DNA from: JAYOEY01 sp038116945
GTDB taxonomy: Bacteria; Pseudomonadota; Alphaproteobacteria; MPNO01; UBA2964
Assembly (NCBI GenBank): GCA_038116945.1
Contig: JAYOEY010000005.1
Span: forward strand, 161,041 to 225,040
Length of the DNA stretch: 64,000 bases
Direction: 5' to 3'
The translations under genes were made by a program, and so were the position numbers. Shown here piece after piece: positions 1-8,245 of this stretch (position 1 is its first letter; each line of letters begins with the position of its first letter). The notes below the pieces were generated by a model that ran no database searches, was not told the DNA's origin, and was given only the letters and a program-made list of their open reading frames with translations.

Positions 1-530
1 TCCTGCAACTCGTACCGGATGACCGGATCGAGAGCGCCGAGCGGTTCGTCCAGCAGCAGCACGTCCGGATCGAGCATCAGCGCCCGCATCAGCGCGACCC
101 TCTGGCGCTGGCCGCCGGAAAGCTCGCCGGGAAAACGGTCCAGCCCGTCGCGGGGAAAGTCCGTCAGCTCGCAGAGCGCTTCGACCCGGCTGTCGATATC
201 CTCCGGCCGCCGCCCGAGATGCCGCGCAAGAAGGGAAATGTTCCGCCGGGCGGTCAGATGGGGAAACAGCCCGCCATCCTGAATGACGTATCCCATTCGG
301 TGGCGGAATCGATCTGCATTCTCCGCGTCGCCATCGAACGGCTGGCCGTCGAACAGGATCTTTCCGCCGTCGGGCCGGACGATGCCGACGATCAGGCGCA
401 GTACGGTCGATTTTCCGCAGCCGCTAGGGCCGATCAGCGCCGTTATCCCGCCGTCCGGAATGGCGAGATCGAGCGGGCCCGCGGCGAGGCGGTCGCCATA
501 GCGTTTTTCGACGGATTGAAATTCGATCAT
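1..530 (-). CDS. ABC transporter ATP-binding protein, osmoprotectant/quaternary-amine type (partial)
   Basis: Only the first 176 codons are in the window; the gene runs off the left edge. It starts at the ATG at 528-530; an upstream ATG at 536-538 hits a stop after three codons. Seen: Walker A GPSGCGKS at residues 34-41, a Q-loop in MGYVIQDGGLFPH, the signature LSGGQRQRVAL, and Walker B LLLDEPLGALD shortly before the edge. The Q-loop wording resembles OpuCA/ProV-like ATPases of glycine-betaine or other osmoprotectant importers, so I infer that subfamily. The permease and binding protein would lie left of the window. It is divergent from the MFS gene at 655, with about 120 bases between them. 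Confidence 0.88.
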   Translation of the reverse strand, partial: MIEFQSVEKRYGDRLAAGPLDLAIPDGGITALIGPSGCGKSTVLRLIVGIVRPDGGKILFDGQPFDGDAENADRFRHRMGYVIQDGGLFPHLTARRNISLLARHLGRRPEDIDSRVEALCELTDFPRDGLDRFPGELSGGQRQRVALMRALMLDPDVLLLDEPLGALDPVIRYELQ

Positions 531-654
531 GGCGTCATTCGACAGGATCGGCGGTTCCGCATCAAGCGGTGCGTCGCAGCGGGCGTGATGGAACGTTGCC
601 CTTGCGACCCGTGCGGCGTATCAAGGCGGCAACATCGCAAAAGACACGCCGGAC

Positions 655-1869
655 ATGAACGCCTCGATAAACACGGCCGCCGAGAAGCAGGGACCGTCGG
701 ACGCCCGACAGTTCGCCGTGATCGGGCTGGTGGGCGGCGGTCACCTGCTCAGCCATTTCTACGTGCTGTGCCTTGCGCCGTTGCTGCCGGCGATGGCCAC
801 CGACCTCAAGGTCGGTTATGCGGAGCTCGGCCTCATCACGACGGCCTTTTTCTTTGCCGCTGCGATGGTGCAGATGCCTGTCGGAATCCTGGTGGACCGG
901 TTCGGGGCGCGGCGGATGCTGTTTGCAGGGATGCTGGTCATTTCCGGCTCGATCACCCTTTGCGGTTACGTCGATTCCTATGTCGCGATCGTGCTTCTGT
1001 TTGTTGTCGCGGGCATCGGCAACTGCGTATTCCACCCCTGCGATTTCGTCATCCTGTCGTCCTCAGTGCAGGAAAGCAGGCTGGGCCGGGCATTCGCCAT
1101 TCACAGTTTCTGCGGTACCGCCGGTTTTGCGATTGCGCCCCTGATCATGGCGGCTCTGGCAGGCGCCTATGGCTGGCGCAGCGCCCTTTCGATCGCCGGG
1201 ATGGCCGGTCTGGCGGTAACGGTCGCGATCCTGCTTTCCCAGGGAATCCTGCGCGACGATACCACGCGCAAGAAGAAGCCTGGCCAACTCGGGCGCACCT
1301 GGAAGGCGCTGATGTCGCGCCAGGTGATCGGCCATTTCATTTATTTTACGGCCTCGTCCGCGGCGACCGGCGCGCTGGGCGCATTCACCGTCGTTGTGAT
1401 GATCGCCCATTACGGCGCGTCCGAAGAGATTGCGGGGGCCGTCCTGACCGCCTACCTGTCGGCTGCGGCGGCGGGTGTCGTTATCGGCGGAATTCTGGCC
1501 GACCGGACGCGGCGTCACGATCTTGTCCTGATTGCAACGATGGGAAGCACGGGCCTCGTGATCGCGGTTGCGGCAACCGGCATTCTGGGTTTCTGGCTGT
1601 GCGCGCTGGCTCTCGTGTATGCCGGCCTGGCGAAAGGCATCGTGATGCCGTCGCGCGACCTGATGGTAAGACAGGACGCGCCGGACGGGCTGCTCGGCGC
1701 GGTGGTTGCGTTCACCACGATCGGATTCACCATCGGCAACGGCGGCGCGCCCGCTGTTGCGGGATGGATGGTCGATGTCGGCTCGCCGCTGGCGGTGTTC
1801 TGGCTTGCGTCGGCGCTCGCCTTCGTTGCGATCGGCAGCGTTCTCGTTGCACGGCGGGACAGTCGATGA
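655..1869 (+). CDS. MFS transporter, Fsr-like subfamily (copy 1 of 3)
   Basis: A 404-residue hydrophobic protein with about 12 membrane segments and a charged central loop (about residues 200-215), as in the major facilitator superfamily. Seen: an N-terminal GHLLSHFY stretch (29-36), a motif-A-like VDRFGARR (81-88) in the loop after helix 2, and GIGNCVFHPCDF (121-132). The last recurs almost unchanged in the carriers at 9451 and 10675, so the three are paralogues. The H-S/D-FY start and FHP motif recall the fosmidomycin-resistance (Fsr) branch. Substrate is unknown; export or uptake of a small organic compound is likely. It is followed by pyrB after about 90 bases on the same strand. Confidence 0.85.
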   Translation: MNASINTAAEKQGPSDARQFAVIGLVGGGHLLSHFYVLCLAPLLPAMATDLKVGYAELGLITTAFFFAAAMVQMPVGILVDRFGARRMLFAGMLVISGSITLCGYVDSYVAIVLLFVVAGIGNCVFHPCDFVILSSSVQESRLGRAFAIHSFCGTAGFAIAPLIMAALAGAYGWRSALSIAGMAGLAVTVAILLSQGILRDDTTRKKKPGQLGRTWKALMSRQVIGHFIYFTASSAATGALGAFTVVVMIAHYGASEEIAGAVLTAYLSAAAAGVVIGGILADRTRRHDLVLIATMGSTGLVIAVAATGILGFWLCALALVYAGLAKGIVMPSRDLMVRQDAPDGLLGAVVAFTTIGFTIGNGGAPAVAGWMVDVGSPLAVFWLASALAFVAIGSVLVARRDSR

Positions 1870-1959
1870 TTCGTCCTTTTTGCGGGCTTCCCGGCGCTGA
1901 CGATTCTTCGCGGGCTGTCGTATTATCCGACAGTACGTCATGCGCGTGGGCGAAGAGCG

Positions 1960-2889
1960 ATGGATAGCCGGGTGGCACTGAAACACGATATTCCCTGGCG
2001 TCAGGCCGTCGTGTCCGTCGATCAGTTTTCCCGGGCCGATATCGAGGAGATCTTCGCGCTCGCCGATCGTCTTTCGGTGGGACGCACGATGCCGCTGACC
2101 GGCAGGTGCATCGTCAATCTGTTCTATGAGCCGTCAACTCGTACGTCGTCGAGCTTCTATGCCGCGATGACCCGGCTCGGCGGCAGCGTGATCCCGATCA
2201 ACGAGGTCAATTATTCGTCTGTGACCAAGGGCGAGACCCTGGAGGACACGATCCGGACGCTGGAATGCTACGCCGACGCCATCGTCATGCGGCATTTCGA
2301 CGACGATGCCAGCGAACGCGCGGCGGCCGTGGCATCGATTCCCGTGATCAATGCAGGAAGCGGCGCCGCCGAGCATCCGACACAGGCATTGCTCGATCTT
2401 TATACCATCCAGAAGGAACGCGGTTCGGTCGACGGGTTGACGGTGACGATGATGGGCGACCTGAAATACGGCCGTACCGTTCACAGCCTGTCCAAGCTGC
2501 TGCGCCTGTACGACACGACACTGCGTTTCGTAAGCCCGAGAGAGCTGGCGATGCCGGATCAGTATCTCCTGCCGGGTGACGAGCAGTTCAACAGCATCGA
2601 TGACGTGATCGAGGACACCGATGTCCTGTATGTGACGCGGGTCCAGCGGGAGCGCCTGTCGAAATCCATCGCGATCGATGAGTCGTTTTCGGTCGATTTC
2701 GCCTATTCCGTTACGAAGGACCACATGGCGCGGGCGAAGGAAAACATGGTCCTGATGCATCCTCTGCCGCGTGTCGGCGAAATTCCCACCGAGCTGGATT
2801 CCGATCCGCGCGCCGCCTATTTTCGCCAGATGCGCTACGGGCTGCATGTCCGGATGGCGATCCTGGTATCGATGATCGGACGAGACTGA
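1960..2889 (+). CDS. pyrB: Aspartate carbamoyltransferase catalytic chain
   Basis: A 309-residue enzyme that would form N-carbamoyl-L-aspartate from carbamoyl phosphate and aspartate, the committed step of pyrimidine synthesis. Seen: the carbamoyl-phosphate loop EPSTRT (57-62), the loop lysine in SSVTKGET (K90), RH at 111-112, HPTQALLDL (139-147), GDLKYGRTVHSL, TRVQ and MHPLPRVGE. These follow the E. coli PyrB pattern closely, including length (E. coli about 311), so the enzyme should be active. The pyrC and pyrI genes are not adjacent; the neighbours are an MFS carrier and a hydrolase. A carbamoyltransferase of another specificity is possible but the aspartate-site residues argue against it. 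Confidence 0.87.
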   Translation: MDSRVALKHDIPWRQAVVSVDQFSRADIEEIFALADRLSVGRTMPLTGRCIVNLFYEPSTRTSSSFYAAMTRLGGSVIPINEVNYSSVTKGETLEDTIRTLECYADAIVMRHFDDDASERAAAVASIPVINAGSGAAEHPTQALLDLYTIQKERGSVDGLTVTMMGDLKYGRTVHSLSKLLRLYDTTLRFVSPRELAMPDQYLLPGDEQFNSIDDVIEDTDVLYVTRVQRERLSKSIAIDESFSVDFAYSVTKDHMARAKENMVLMHPLPRVGEIPTELDSDPRAAYFRQMRYGLHVRMAILVSMIGRD

Positions 2890-2905
2890 TCTTTTTTGCC
2901 AGACC

Positions 2906-3679
2906 ATGAAACTTGCCGGTACAGAATACGGCGATGGGCCGCCGCTGGTGATCGCGCACGGTCTGTTCGGTTCGGGCCGCAACTGGACAGGGTTCGCGAA
3001 GGCCGTTTCTTCGGAGCGGCGGGCCATCGCGGTCGATATGCGGAACCACGGAGCCTCGTCCTGGGACGACCGCATGGATTATCCGGCGATGGCCGAGGAC
3101 CTTGTCTCGTCGATAGAAGATGTCGCCGGCGGCAACGCCGCGCTTCTCGGGCATTCGATGGGAGGCAAGGCGGCGATGGCGGCGGCGCTTACCCGGCCGG
3201 ACGCGGTTTCAGCCCTGATCGTGGTCGATATCGCGCCGGTGATTTATCGCCAGAGCCATGCAGCCTTTATCGATGCCATGCTCGCGCTCGACCTGGCGAC
3301 GATCGAAAGAAGGGGGGATGCCGATGCCGCGCTGGCACCCGACATTCCCGATATCGGCGTAAGGCAGTTTCTGTTGCAGAACCTCGAACTGGGCGCTGGC
3401 GGCGCACGCTGGCGGCTGAACCTCGAAGTCCTGCGCGCCCGCATGGGTGACCTGATGGATTTTCCGTTCGATCCGGAAACGTATCGTTACGAGGGCGACG
3501 CGCTGTTTATCGGCGGCAGCAGGTCGGAGTATCTGACGCCCGACAGTTTCGATGCGGTAAGGACGTTTTTCCCCGCGGCGGAAATCGAGATCATCGATGG
3601 CGCGGGTCACTGGGTTCACGCGGAAAAACCGGAAGAGTTTTACGCGCTTGCCGCCGGTTTCCTGGCCAGACATTCGTAA
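2906..3679 (+). CDS. Alpha/beta hydrolase, YbfF/ABHD11-like esterase
   Basis: A 257-residue cytosolic alpha/beta hydrolase. Seen: the oxyanion region HGLFGSGRNW (18-27), the nucleophile elbow GHSMGG with Ser85, and a C-terminal GAGHWVHAEKP carrying the catalytic His. The acid residue is probably in the FIGGSRSEYL region. Length and motif wording fit the YbfF/ABHD11 esterase group, which act on short acyl esters or acyl-CoA thioesters in vitro; the natural substrate is unknown. It begins 16 bases after pyrB, so the two are probably cotranscribed, and it ends just before a strong hairpin at 3684-3707. Confidence 0.85.
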   Translation: MKLAGTEYGDGPPLVIAHGLFGSGRNWTGFAKAVSSERRAIAVDMRNHGASSWDDRMDYPAMAEDLVSSIEDVAGGNAALLGHSMGGKAAMAAALTRPDAVSALIVVDIAPVIYRQSHAAFIDAMLALDLATIERRGDADAALAPDIPDIGVRQFLLQNLELGAGGARWRLNLEVLRARMGDLMDFPFDPETYRYEGDALFIGGSRSEYLTPDSFDAVRTFFPAAEIEIIDGAGHWVHAEKPEEFYALAAGFLARHS

Positions 3680-3683
3680 CGAA

Positions 3684-3707
3684 AAGGGCCGCCGGATGGC
3701 GGCCCTT
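3684..3707. terminator. Bidirectional terminator-like hairpin
   Basis: A perfect 10-bp stem AAGGGCCGCC / GGCGGCCCTT with a GGAT loop lies between the converging hydrolase (ends 3679) and TctC-like gene (ends 3733). The A/T ends give short U-rich tails in both directions, so it can terminate both transcripts. Confidence 0.75.
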
Positions 3708-3732
3708 CCCGTACAATATCAGCGAACTCCAA

Positions 3733-4791
3733 TCAGGATTTTCCGCCGAAGATCAGCGTGCGAACCTGCTGGATGACTTCCGGAGTCGTATCCGTCATCG
3801 CCTTGTCGACGAGCGTCTGCAGGGTAGCGCCGTCGGTCGGCAGCAGGCGGAGGCCGCGCTTCTTGAGGGCGGCTTCGTAGTCCTTGTCCTTGTTCATCCC
3901 GTCATACGCCTTGCGGAGCGCGGCGATCAGGTCCTTGGAGACCCCGGGAGGGGCCGCAAGACCGCGACCCAGCGGGCCGGAGGAGGCAAGAAACGCGACA
4001 GCCTTCTTGTACTTGGCATCGACGAGGTCGCCGAGCCTCGGAACGCCCTGAATATCGGGGTCCGGGAAGTGCCCGATCTGGACGATCGCCTTGGCGAAGG
4101 GCGCCTTGCCGCCTTCGCTCTTGAACCAGTGCGGCACGATCGAGTTCCAGGCCAGCCAGTTGAACCCTGCCATCTGCGATTCGCCCTGTTCGATGGCGAG
4201 GATCGATTTGCGCGACCCCTTGTAGCCGGTGACGACCTTGCCTTTCAGCCCGAGCGTCTCCATCACCATTTTCGGGGCGAGATAGCCGTTCGAGTTCTTG
4301 CCGCTGGTCGATCCGATGAGCGAACGGGTCTTCCAGCTTTTGATGTCGGTCACGCCGCTGTCGGACCGGGCGACGATCACGATATTGGTCTGGTTGCTCG
4401 ATCCCAGCCAGGTGAACTTGTTCGACTCGTAGCGCATCTTTTCGGGGCGCAGGAGCTGGTTGACGACGATATTGTCGAGCGGCATTACGATGTTGTAGCC
4501 CTCTCTCGGCATCACGTTGTAGGCGAAGTTCATCGCCTTTGCGCCGCCCGCGCCCGGCATGTGCTGGACGATGACGTTCGGCTTGCCGGGAATGTGCTTG
4601 CCGAGGTTGCGCGCCATGGTCTGGGAATACTGGTCGTATGTGCCGCCCGGGCCGTAGCCGATCAGGATGGTGACCGTCTTGTCCTTGTAATGCGTGGCGA
4701 CGTCCATCATGGCCGATGCCGGCCCTGCGATCATGGCCGCGCCCACGGCGACCGCCGCGAGGGAAATGGTTTTTCTATGTGTAAAAGACAT
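3733..4791 (-). CDS. Tripartite tricarboxylate transporter (TctC/Bug) substrate-binding protein
   Basis: A 352-residue periplasmic binding protein. Residues 1-27 form a signal peptide ending GPASA. The mature start TVTILIGYGPGGTYDQYSQ and the VVQHMPGAGGAKAMNF region match the two ligand loops of Bug/TctC proteins, which bind carboxylates, amino acids or amides for the TctAB permease. It is somewhat longer than the usual 320-330. A Shine-Dalgarno GGAGG sits 5 bases before ATG. No tctA or tctB is in the window, so it must use permeases encoded elsewhere or act as a sensor. It is the last gene of the minus-strand catabolic cluster, 134 bases after the Rid gene, so it may have its own promoter. 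Confidence 0.87.
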   Translation of the reverse strand: MSFTHRKTISLAAVAVGAAMIAGPASAMMDVATHYKDKTVTILIGYGPGGTYDQYSQTMARNLGKHIPGKPNVIVQHMPGAGGAKAMNFAYNVMPREGYNIVMPLDNIVVNQLLRPEKMRYESNKFTWLGSSNQTNIVIVARSDSGVTDIKSWKTRSLIGSTSGKNSNGYLAPKMVMETLGLKGKVVTGYKGSRKSILAIEQGESQMAGFNWLAWNSIVPHWFKSEGGKAPFAKAIVQIGHFPDPDIQGVPRLGDLVDAKYKKAVAFLASSGPLGRGLAAPPGVSKDLIAALRKAYDGMNKDKDYEAALKKRGLRLLPTDGATLQTLVDKAMTDTTPEVIQQVRTLIFGGKS

Positions 4792-4925
4792 GTTGCCTCC
4801 AGAATTCTGTTTCTTCGTTAGTCGAATGCGCAGGCCGGTTCGATCCGACCGAGCGCCGACAAGCTAGAAAGGAATTGGGGCAATCGCAAGGCAAAAGCCC
4901 CGGCGAGCTCGTTGATGGTAATGCG

Positions 4926-5321
4926 TCAGATGTCGTCGATTACCGCTATCGCATTGATTTCGACCATTAATTCAGGACGATTCAAGGCGGCGACGGTTAC
5001 CAGTGTAGATGCGGGATAGCTATCTTCAGGAAAGAATTCCTTGCGCAGTTCGACCATCCGCGTGTTGTTGGATACGTCGACAATAAAGACCGTCATGGTC
5101 ACGATATCGGCAAGCGTCCCGCCGGTTTCGCGCAGTGTGGCGTCCAGCTTGCGGAAGACGCAGCGGACCTGACCGTCGAAATCGCCGGCGAGCGAGTTTC
5201 CCTGCTCGTCCTCCGCGGCAAGATGCCCGGCAAGCCAGACCGTCCTTCCGCCCTCTGTAATCACTGCCGGGGAATAGGAGCGCGATTTCTGGTAGGCGGA
5301 GGAAAGGTTCGTCCGCTTCAT
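4926..5321 (-). CDS. Rid family (YjgF/UK114) protein lacking the catalytic arginine
   Basis: A 131-residue single-domain Rid protein, a family of trimers with active sites between subunits. Known: RidA hydrolyses reactive enamine/imine intermediates using a conserved arginine in YPARS-type sequence. Here that stretch reads YPASTLV (102-108), so the arginine is serine, while the glutamate in VEINAIA (E121) is kept. This fits the Rid4-7-type branches, several of which sit in catabolic operons and have other or unknown activities. It lies 7 bases downstream of a VOC gene, so cotranscription with the cluster is likely. I would not call it RidA. Confidence 0.83.
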   Translation of the reverse strand: MKRTNLSSAYQKSRSYSPAVITEGGRTVWLAGHLAAEDEQGNSLAGDFDGQVRCVFRKLDATLRETGGTLADIVTMTVFIVDVSNNTRMVELRKEFFPEDSYPASTLVTVAALNRPELMVEINAIAVIDDI

Positions 5322-5327
5322 GCCGAA

Positions 5328-5702
5328 CTACTTCGATCCGACCCAGTAGGTCGTCGAGATATCGACCATGACGCCGTTCGGATCCCAGTATTTCTTGTCG
5401 GCGTTCAGGGCGACATAGTCGCGCGGGGTTTCGACGATCGTGCCGCCGTTCTCCGCCAGTTTTTCTTCGGATTTCGTCGTATCGTCGACAACGAAGCCGA
5501 GGTGATGCAGCCCGACGAATCCCCCCCGTTCGTCGCCGGCGAGGTCGGTCGAGGGCAGCAGCGTCAGGTTGATCGTGCCGTCGGACAGATAGATGCGCAT
5601 CTTCGTCTGTTTGACGCGCTCCAGATCGAACGTTTTTTCGTAGAAAGTTGCAGCCGCTTCCATATCGGGAACGGCCATTGCGATATGTCTGAGCTTCGCC
5701 AT
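5328..5702 (-). CDS. VOC superfamily protein (glyoxalase/dioxygenase fold), copy A
   Basis: A 124-residue protein of the vicinal oxygen chelate fold, two beta-alpha-beta-beta-beta modules. Seen: RHIAMAVPD with His6, GLHHLGFVVDD with the second histidine pair, and DPNGVMVDIS, the usual position of the third metal ligand, here Asp. The acidic third ligand suggests metal binding. Known members are isomerases, epimerases, extradiol dioxygenases or lyases; sequence alone does not decide. It is a paralogue of the VOC protein just upstream (5717-6106), probably from tandem duplication; the pair may form a heterodimer or serve successive steps in the cluster. Confidence 0.82.
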   Translation of the reverse strand: MAKLRHIAMAVPDMEAAATFYEKTFDLERVKQTKMRIYLSDGTINLTLLPSTDLAGDERGGFVGLHHLGFVVDDTTKSEEKLAENGGTIVETPRDYVALNADKKYWDPNGVMVDISTTYWVGSK

Positions 5703-5716
5703 CCGTTCTCTCCCGA

Positions 5717-6106
5717 TCAGCGCTTGGCGCCGTCCCAGCCATGCGCCGAGATGTCGAACACGATCCCGTTCGGATCGCGGAACTTGACCTCCGCGTTCTG
5801 CGGCGCGTCTTCCGGTCCCGGATGATACTTGCCGCCATGCTCCTCTACCGCCTTGAGCGTTTGATCCGCGTCGTCCACCCAGAAGCCGAAATGGTGCAGC
5901 CCGACGAAATCCTTGCCGCGCTCATCGCCCGCGTCGGCCTGGGTCCGGAACTGAAGCAGCGTCAGGTTCATGACTCCATCGGTCAGCCGAGTGGCGACGC
6001 GCGATTCCGACACGCGCGTCATGCCGAACGTGTCCTCGTAGAATTTCGCCGCGGCATCCTTGTCCGGCACCGAAAGCGCGATATGGCGCAGCTGGCCTTT
6101 TGACAT
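5717..6106 (-). CDS. VOC superfamily protein (glyoxalase/dioxygenase fold), copy B
   Basis: A 129-residue VOC protein. The open frame extends upstream to 6148, but I place the start at 6106 because AAGGGAG precedes this ATG at good spacing and the protein then begins in register with its neighbour (LRHIALSVPD). Seen: the same ligand pattern as copy A: His in RHIALSV, GLHHFGFWVDD, and DPNGIVFDIS with Asp. The two proteins share most of their landmarks and much of the intervening sequence. It is 14 bases upstream of copy A and about 85 bases downstream of the dehydrogenase gene. Confidence 0.83.
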   Translation of the reverse strand: MSKGQLRHIALSVPDKDAAAKFYEDTFGMTRVSESRVATRLTDGVMNLTLLQFRTQADAGDERGKDFVGLHHFGFWVDDADQTLKAVEEHGGKYHPGPEDAPQNAEVKFRDPNGIVFDISAHGWDGAKR

Positions 6107-6191
6107 GTCGGTCTCCCTTGCAATTCGCCGAGATGGTGCCGCGCGCAAACCCGGGAAGCAAGGGGCAAGCTTGCAGGCGCGATGGCCCCGA

Positions 6192-7106
6192 CTATTCGGG
6201 CTTCCTGATCTCGGTCCCCGCCACCGCTTCCATCCAGCGGACGATCTCGGTCGATGTCTTGCCGGTCGTGTCGCCCATCCAGGTATTGGCGGCGCGGTTG
6301 AGTTCGAAGGCGAGCGCGCTCAGCGGCACCGAGGTTTCCGTCCGGTGCGCCAGCTCCATCGCAATCATGAAATCCTTCCATTTCAGGTCCCAGGCGAATC
6401 CGCCGCCGAATTTCCGGCTGATGACCTGCTGCTTCATGGTACGCACGATGGCGGAATTCATGCCGGTCGATTTGCTGATCACGTCGGTCATCACCTCCGG
6501 ATCCAGCCCGAACCGCGTACCGATCAGCATCGCCTCGGCGGCCGCCATGGTGTTGAGACCGCTCAGCATGTTGTTGAGCGTCTTGAGCGCATGGCCCGAG
6601 CCGACGCCGCCAGTGCGGAAAATGTTCCCCGCCATCGGTTCCAGGACCGGAAGGCAGCGTTCGACCGTCGCATCGTCGCCGCCGATCATCAGGGTGAGCG
6701 TCCCGGCCTCCGCCCCGACAACACCGCCCGAAACCGGCGAGTCGATCATGGCGATGCCGCGCTCCGCCAGCTTCGCGGCAAGCTCGACCGTCATCCAGGG
6801 CTGCGAAGAACTCATGTCGATCAGCACGTCGCCTTCGGAAAACCCGTCGGCGATGCCGTCAGGGTCCAGCGCAGAAGAGGCGACGTCCGGCCCGGCGGGC
6901 AGCATGGTGATGACTGCGTCGGATGCCTCGGCGACTGCCCTTGCGCTGTCTTCGACGACGATGCCGTTATGCGCCCTCGCGACGGCCTCGGCAGCGTCGC
7001 GGTTGAGGTCGAAAACATGGACGGGGAACCCCGCGCCGGAGATATGGGGCGTCATCAGGCTTCCCATCCGGCCGATTCCGACGAAGCCGACGGTTTTGAC
7101 TGTCAT
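6192..7106 (-). CDS. NAD(P)-dependent beta-hydroxyacid dehydrogenase (3-hydroxyisobutyrate dehydrogenase family)
   Basis: A 304-residue oxidoreductase. Start at 7106 is fixed by its ATGA overlap with the stop of the TauD gene, although the frame is open to 7196. Seen: N-terminal Rossmann motif GFVGIGRMGSLM, the substrate signature DSPVSGGVVGAEAGTL, and the catalytic Lys in GHALKTLNNML. These mark the family that includes 3-hydroxyisobutyrate dehydrogenase, tartronate semialdehyde reductase and 6-phosphogluconate dehydrogenase relatives. The substrate would be a 3-hydroxy or 2-hydroxymethyl acid. Translational coupling suggests it acts on the product of the TauD dioxygenase. Confidence 0.88.
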   Translation of the reverse strand: MTVKTVGFVGIGRMGSLMTPHISGAGFPVHVFDLNRDAAEAVARAHNGIVVEDSARAVAEASDAVITMLPAGPDVASSALDPDGIADGFSEGDVLIDMSSSQPWMTVELAAKLAERGIAMIDSPVSGGVVGAEAGTLTLMIGGDDATVERCLPVLEPMAGNIFRTGGVGSGHALKTLNNMLSGLNTMAAAEAMLIGTRFGLDPEVMTDVISKSTGMNSAIVRTMKQQVISRKFGGGFAWDLKWKDFMIAMELAHRTETSVPLSALAFELNRAANTWMGDTTGKTSTEIVRWMEAVAGTEIRKPE

Positions 7107-8143
7107 GGCCTTGCTCCTTCCTGTGCGCTCTGCATCGGGCGGTGGCCGCGCCCGTGCACGCTTCCGGCGGGTCGCCAGTACATGTCCTGGGGCCATTCGG
7201 GCCAGCCGGACGGCGTCAGCCAGATGCGCAGCAGCAGCCGCTTGCGGTCGAGCTCCGGCCAGTCGTCGAACTCCGTCCGGCCGTGCAGGATCACCCGGTC
7301 GTTGAGAAACTGGAGGTCGCCTGGTGCGAAAGACATGTTGTGGGTGACATCCGGCCGTGCGGAGACCTCGATGAAATACTCGAACGCCTCGACGGCCTGC
7401 GGGTCGTCGTCTACGCCGTGCTCCGAAAAGGCGCGCCGGATCGACGGTGCGTTGAAATTTACCGCCAGCCGGTCGCCCACTTTCTTGAACACCGGCACCC
7501 GGTAGCTTGAAAGCGCTTCCTCGCCGGAGGAATCCGCCTCGGAATGACCGTAAAAATAGCCGCGATAAAGCCAGGGCAGCAGGTCGGGCCGCTCGGCGAG
7601 AATGCGGTTATGGACGTTCATCGCGCTGGAGATCACGCTTTCGCCGCCATGACGCGCCGTCCGCAGGCACAGCAGCCCGACGATATCGACCGGATCGACA
7701 TGCATGGCAAGCGGGCGCGGGGACCGGTATGAACGCCTCGTGTCGCCGGTGTGCGACATGTCCATGACGTCGCCGATCATGTCGCCGCGAAAGCTTTGCG
7801 ATTCCGCTACGCCGAGATGGCTGCCGATGCCCCAGATGAGGGCTTCCAGCGCCGGACGGTCGTATCGCTCGACCGGCAGGCCCCGGATCAGGGCGATACC
7901 CGCGCCGTCGCGGATCGACGCCGCAGCCCTGTCGAGCTTCGATTTCAGCGTTGGCAGTGGAAAATCGGATTTCGATGTTTCGGTCGCCGGTCTGCCGGTG
8001 GCGAGAGATGTCCGGATGGCGTCGTCGAGCTCCCGGAAATCCTCTTCGCCGAACCGGACGATCCAGTCGCTCCGCGCGGCAAGTTCGGCGGGGGTCCAGA
8101 CCCAGGAGCCGGATACGGGGGCAATGTCTGCGATTCCATCCAT
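7103..8143 (-). CDS. TauD/TfdA-family Fe(II)/2-oxoglutarate dioxygenase (first of three in the window)
   Basis: A 346-residue dioxygenase. Seen: iron ligands H148-x-D150 in AMHVDP and distal H287 in VILHGRTEF, plus R306 in LLLRIWL, where 2-oxoglutarate normally binds; RHGGES (164-169) is typical of the family. The architecture is that of TauD-like proteins of about 350 residues. Known members hydroxylate sulfonates, carnitine precursors, phenoxyacetates or amino acids. GGAG sits about 10 bases before ATG. A terminator-like hairpin (8157-8199) lies directly upstream. It heads a run continuing through the dehydrogenase, two VOC proteins and the Rid protein. Confidence 0.88.
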   Translation of the reverse strand: MDGIADIAPVSGSWVWTPAELAARSDWIVRFGEEDFRELDDAIRTSLATGRPATETSKSDFPLPTLKSKLDRAAASIRDGAGIALIRGLPVERYDRPALEALIWGIGSHLGVAESQSFRGDMIGDVMDMSHTGDTRRSYRSPRPLAMHVDPVDIVGLLCLRTARHGGESVISSAMNVHNRILAERPDLLPWLYRGYFYGHSEADSSGEEALSSYRVPVFKKVGDRLAVNFNAPSIRRAFSEHGVDDDPQAVEAFEYFIEVSARPDVTHNMSFAPGDLQFLNDRVILHGRTEFDDWPELDRKRLLLRIWLTPSGWPEWPQDMYWRPAGSVHGRGHRPMQSAQEGARP

Positions 8144-8156
8144 GACGCCAGCACTC

Positions 8157-8199
8157 CATGCAAAAGAAAACCGACCGGCGCAGTCTAGCGCCGATCGGT
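8157..8199 (-). terminator. Intrinsic terminator, possible attenuator
   Basis: Read on the minus strand, a 12-bp stem (arms 8170-8181 and 8188-8199, one mismatch, 6-base loop) is followed by TTTTCTTTT. It follows the amidohydrolase stop at 8246, so it should end that transcript. The U-run ends only about 14 bases before the TauD start codon, so read-through would enter the downstream cluster. A second small hairpin CCCCC/GGGGG lies at about 8212-8229. Confidence 0.78.
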
Positions 8200-8245
8200 T
8201 CCATCGGAATACCCCCAGACTTCCGGGGGCGATATCGAAGTTTCT

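Noticed and set aside
219..1967. A 582-residue plus-strand open frame across the ABC and MFS genes
   Set aside because: Wrong-frame shadow; the minus-strand ABC ATPase and the plus-strand MFS explain this DNA.
4875..4910. Hairpin GGGGC/GCCCC before the TctC-like gene as a terminator
   Set aside because: Only 5 bp with a 15-base loop and no U-run; too weak to call.
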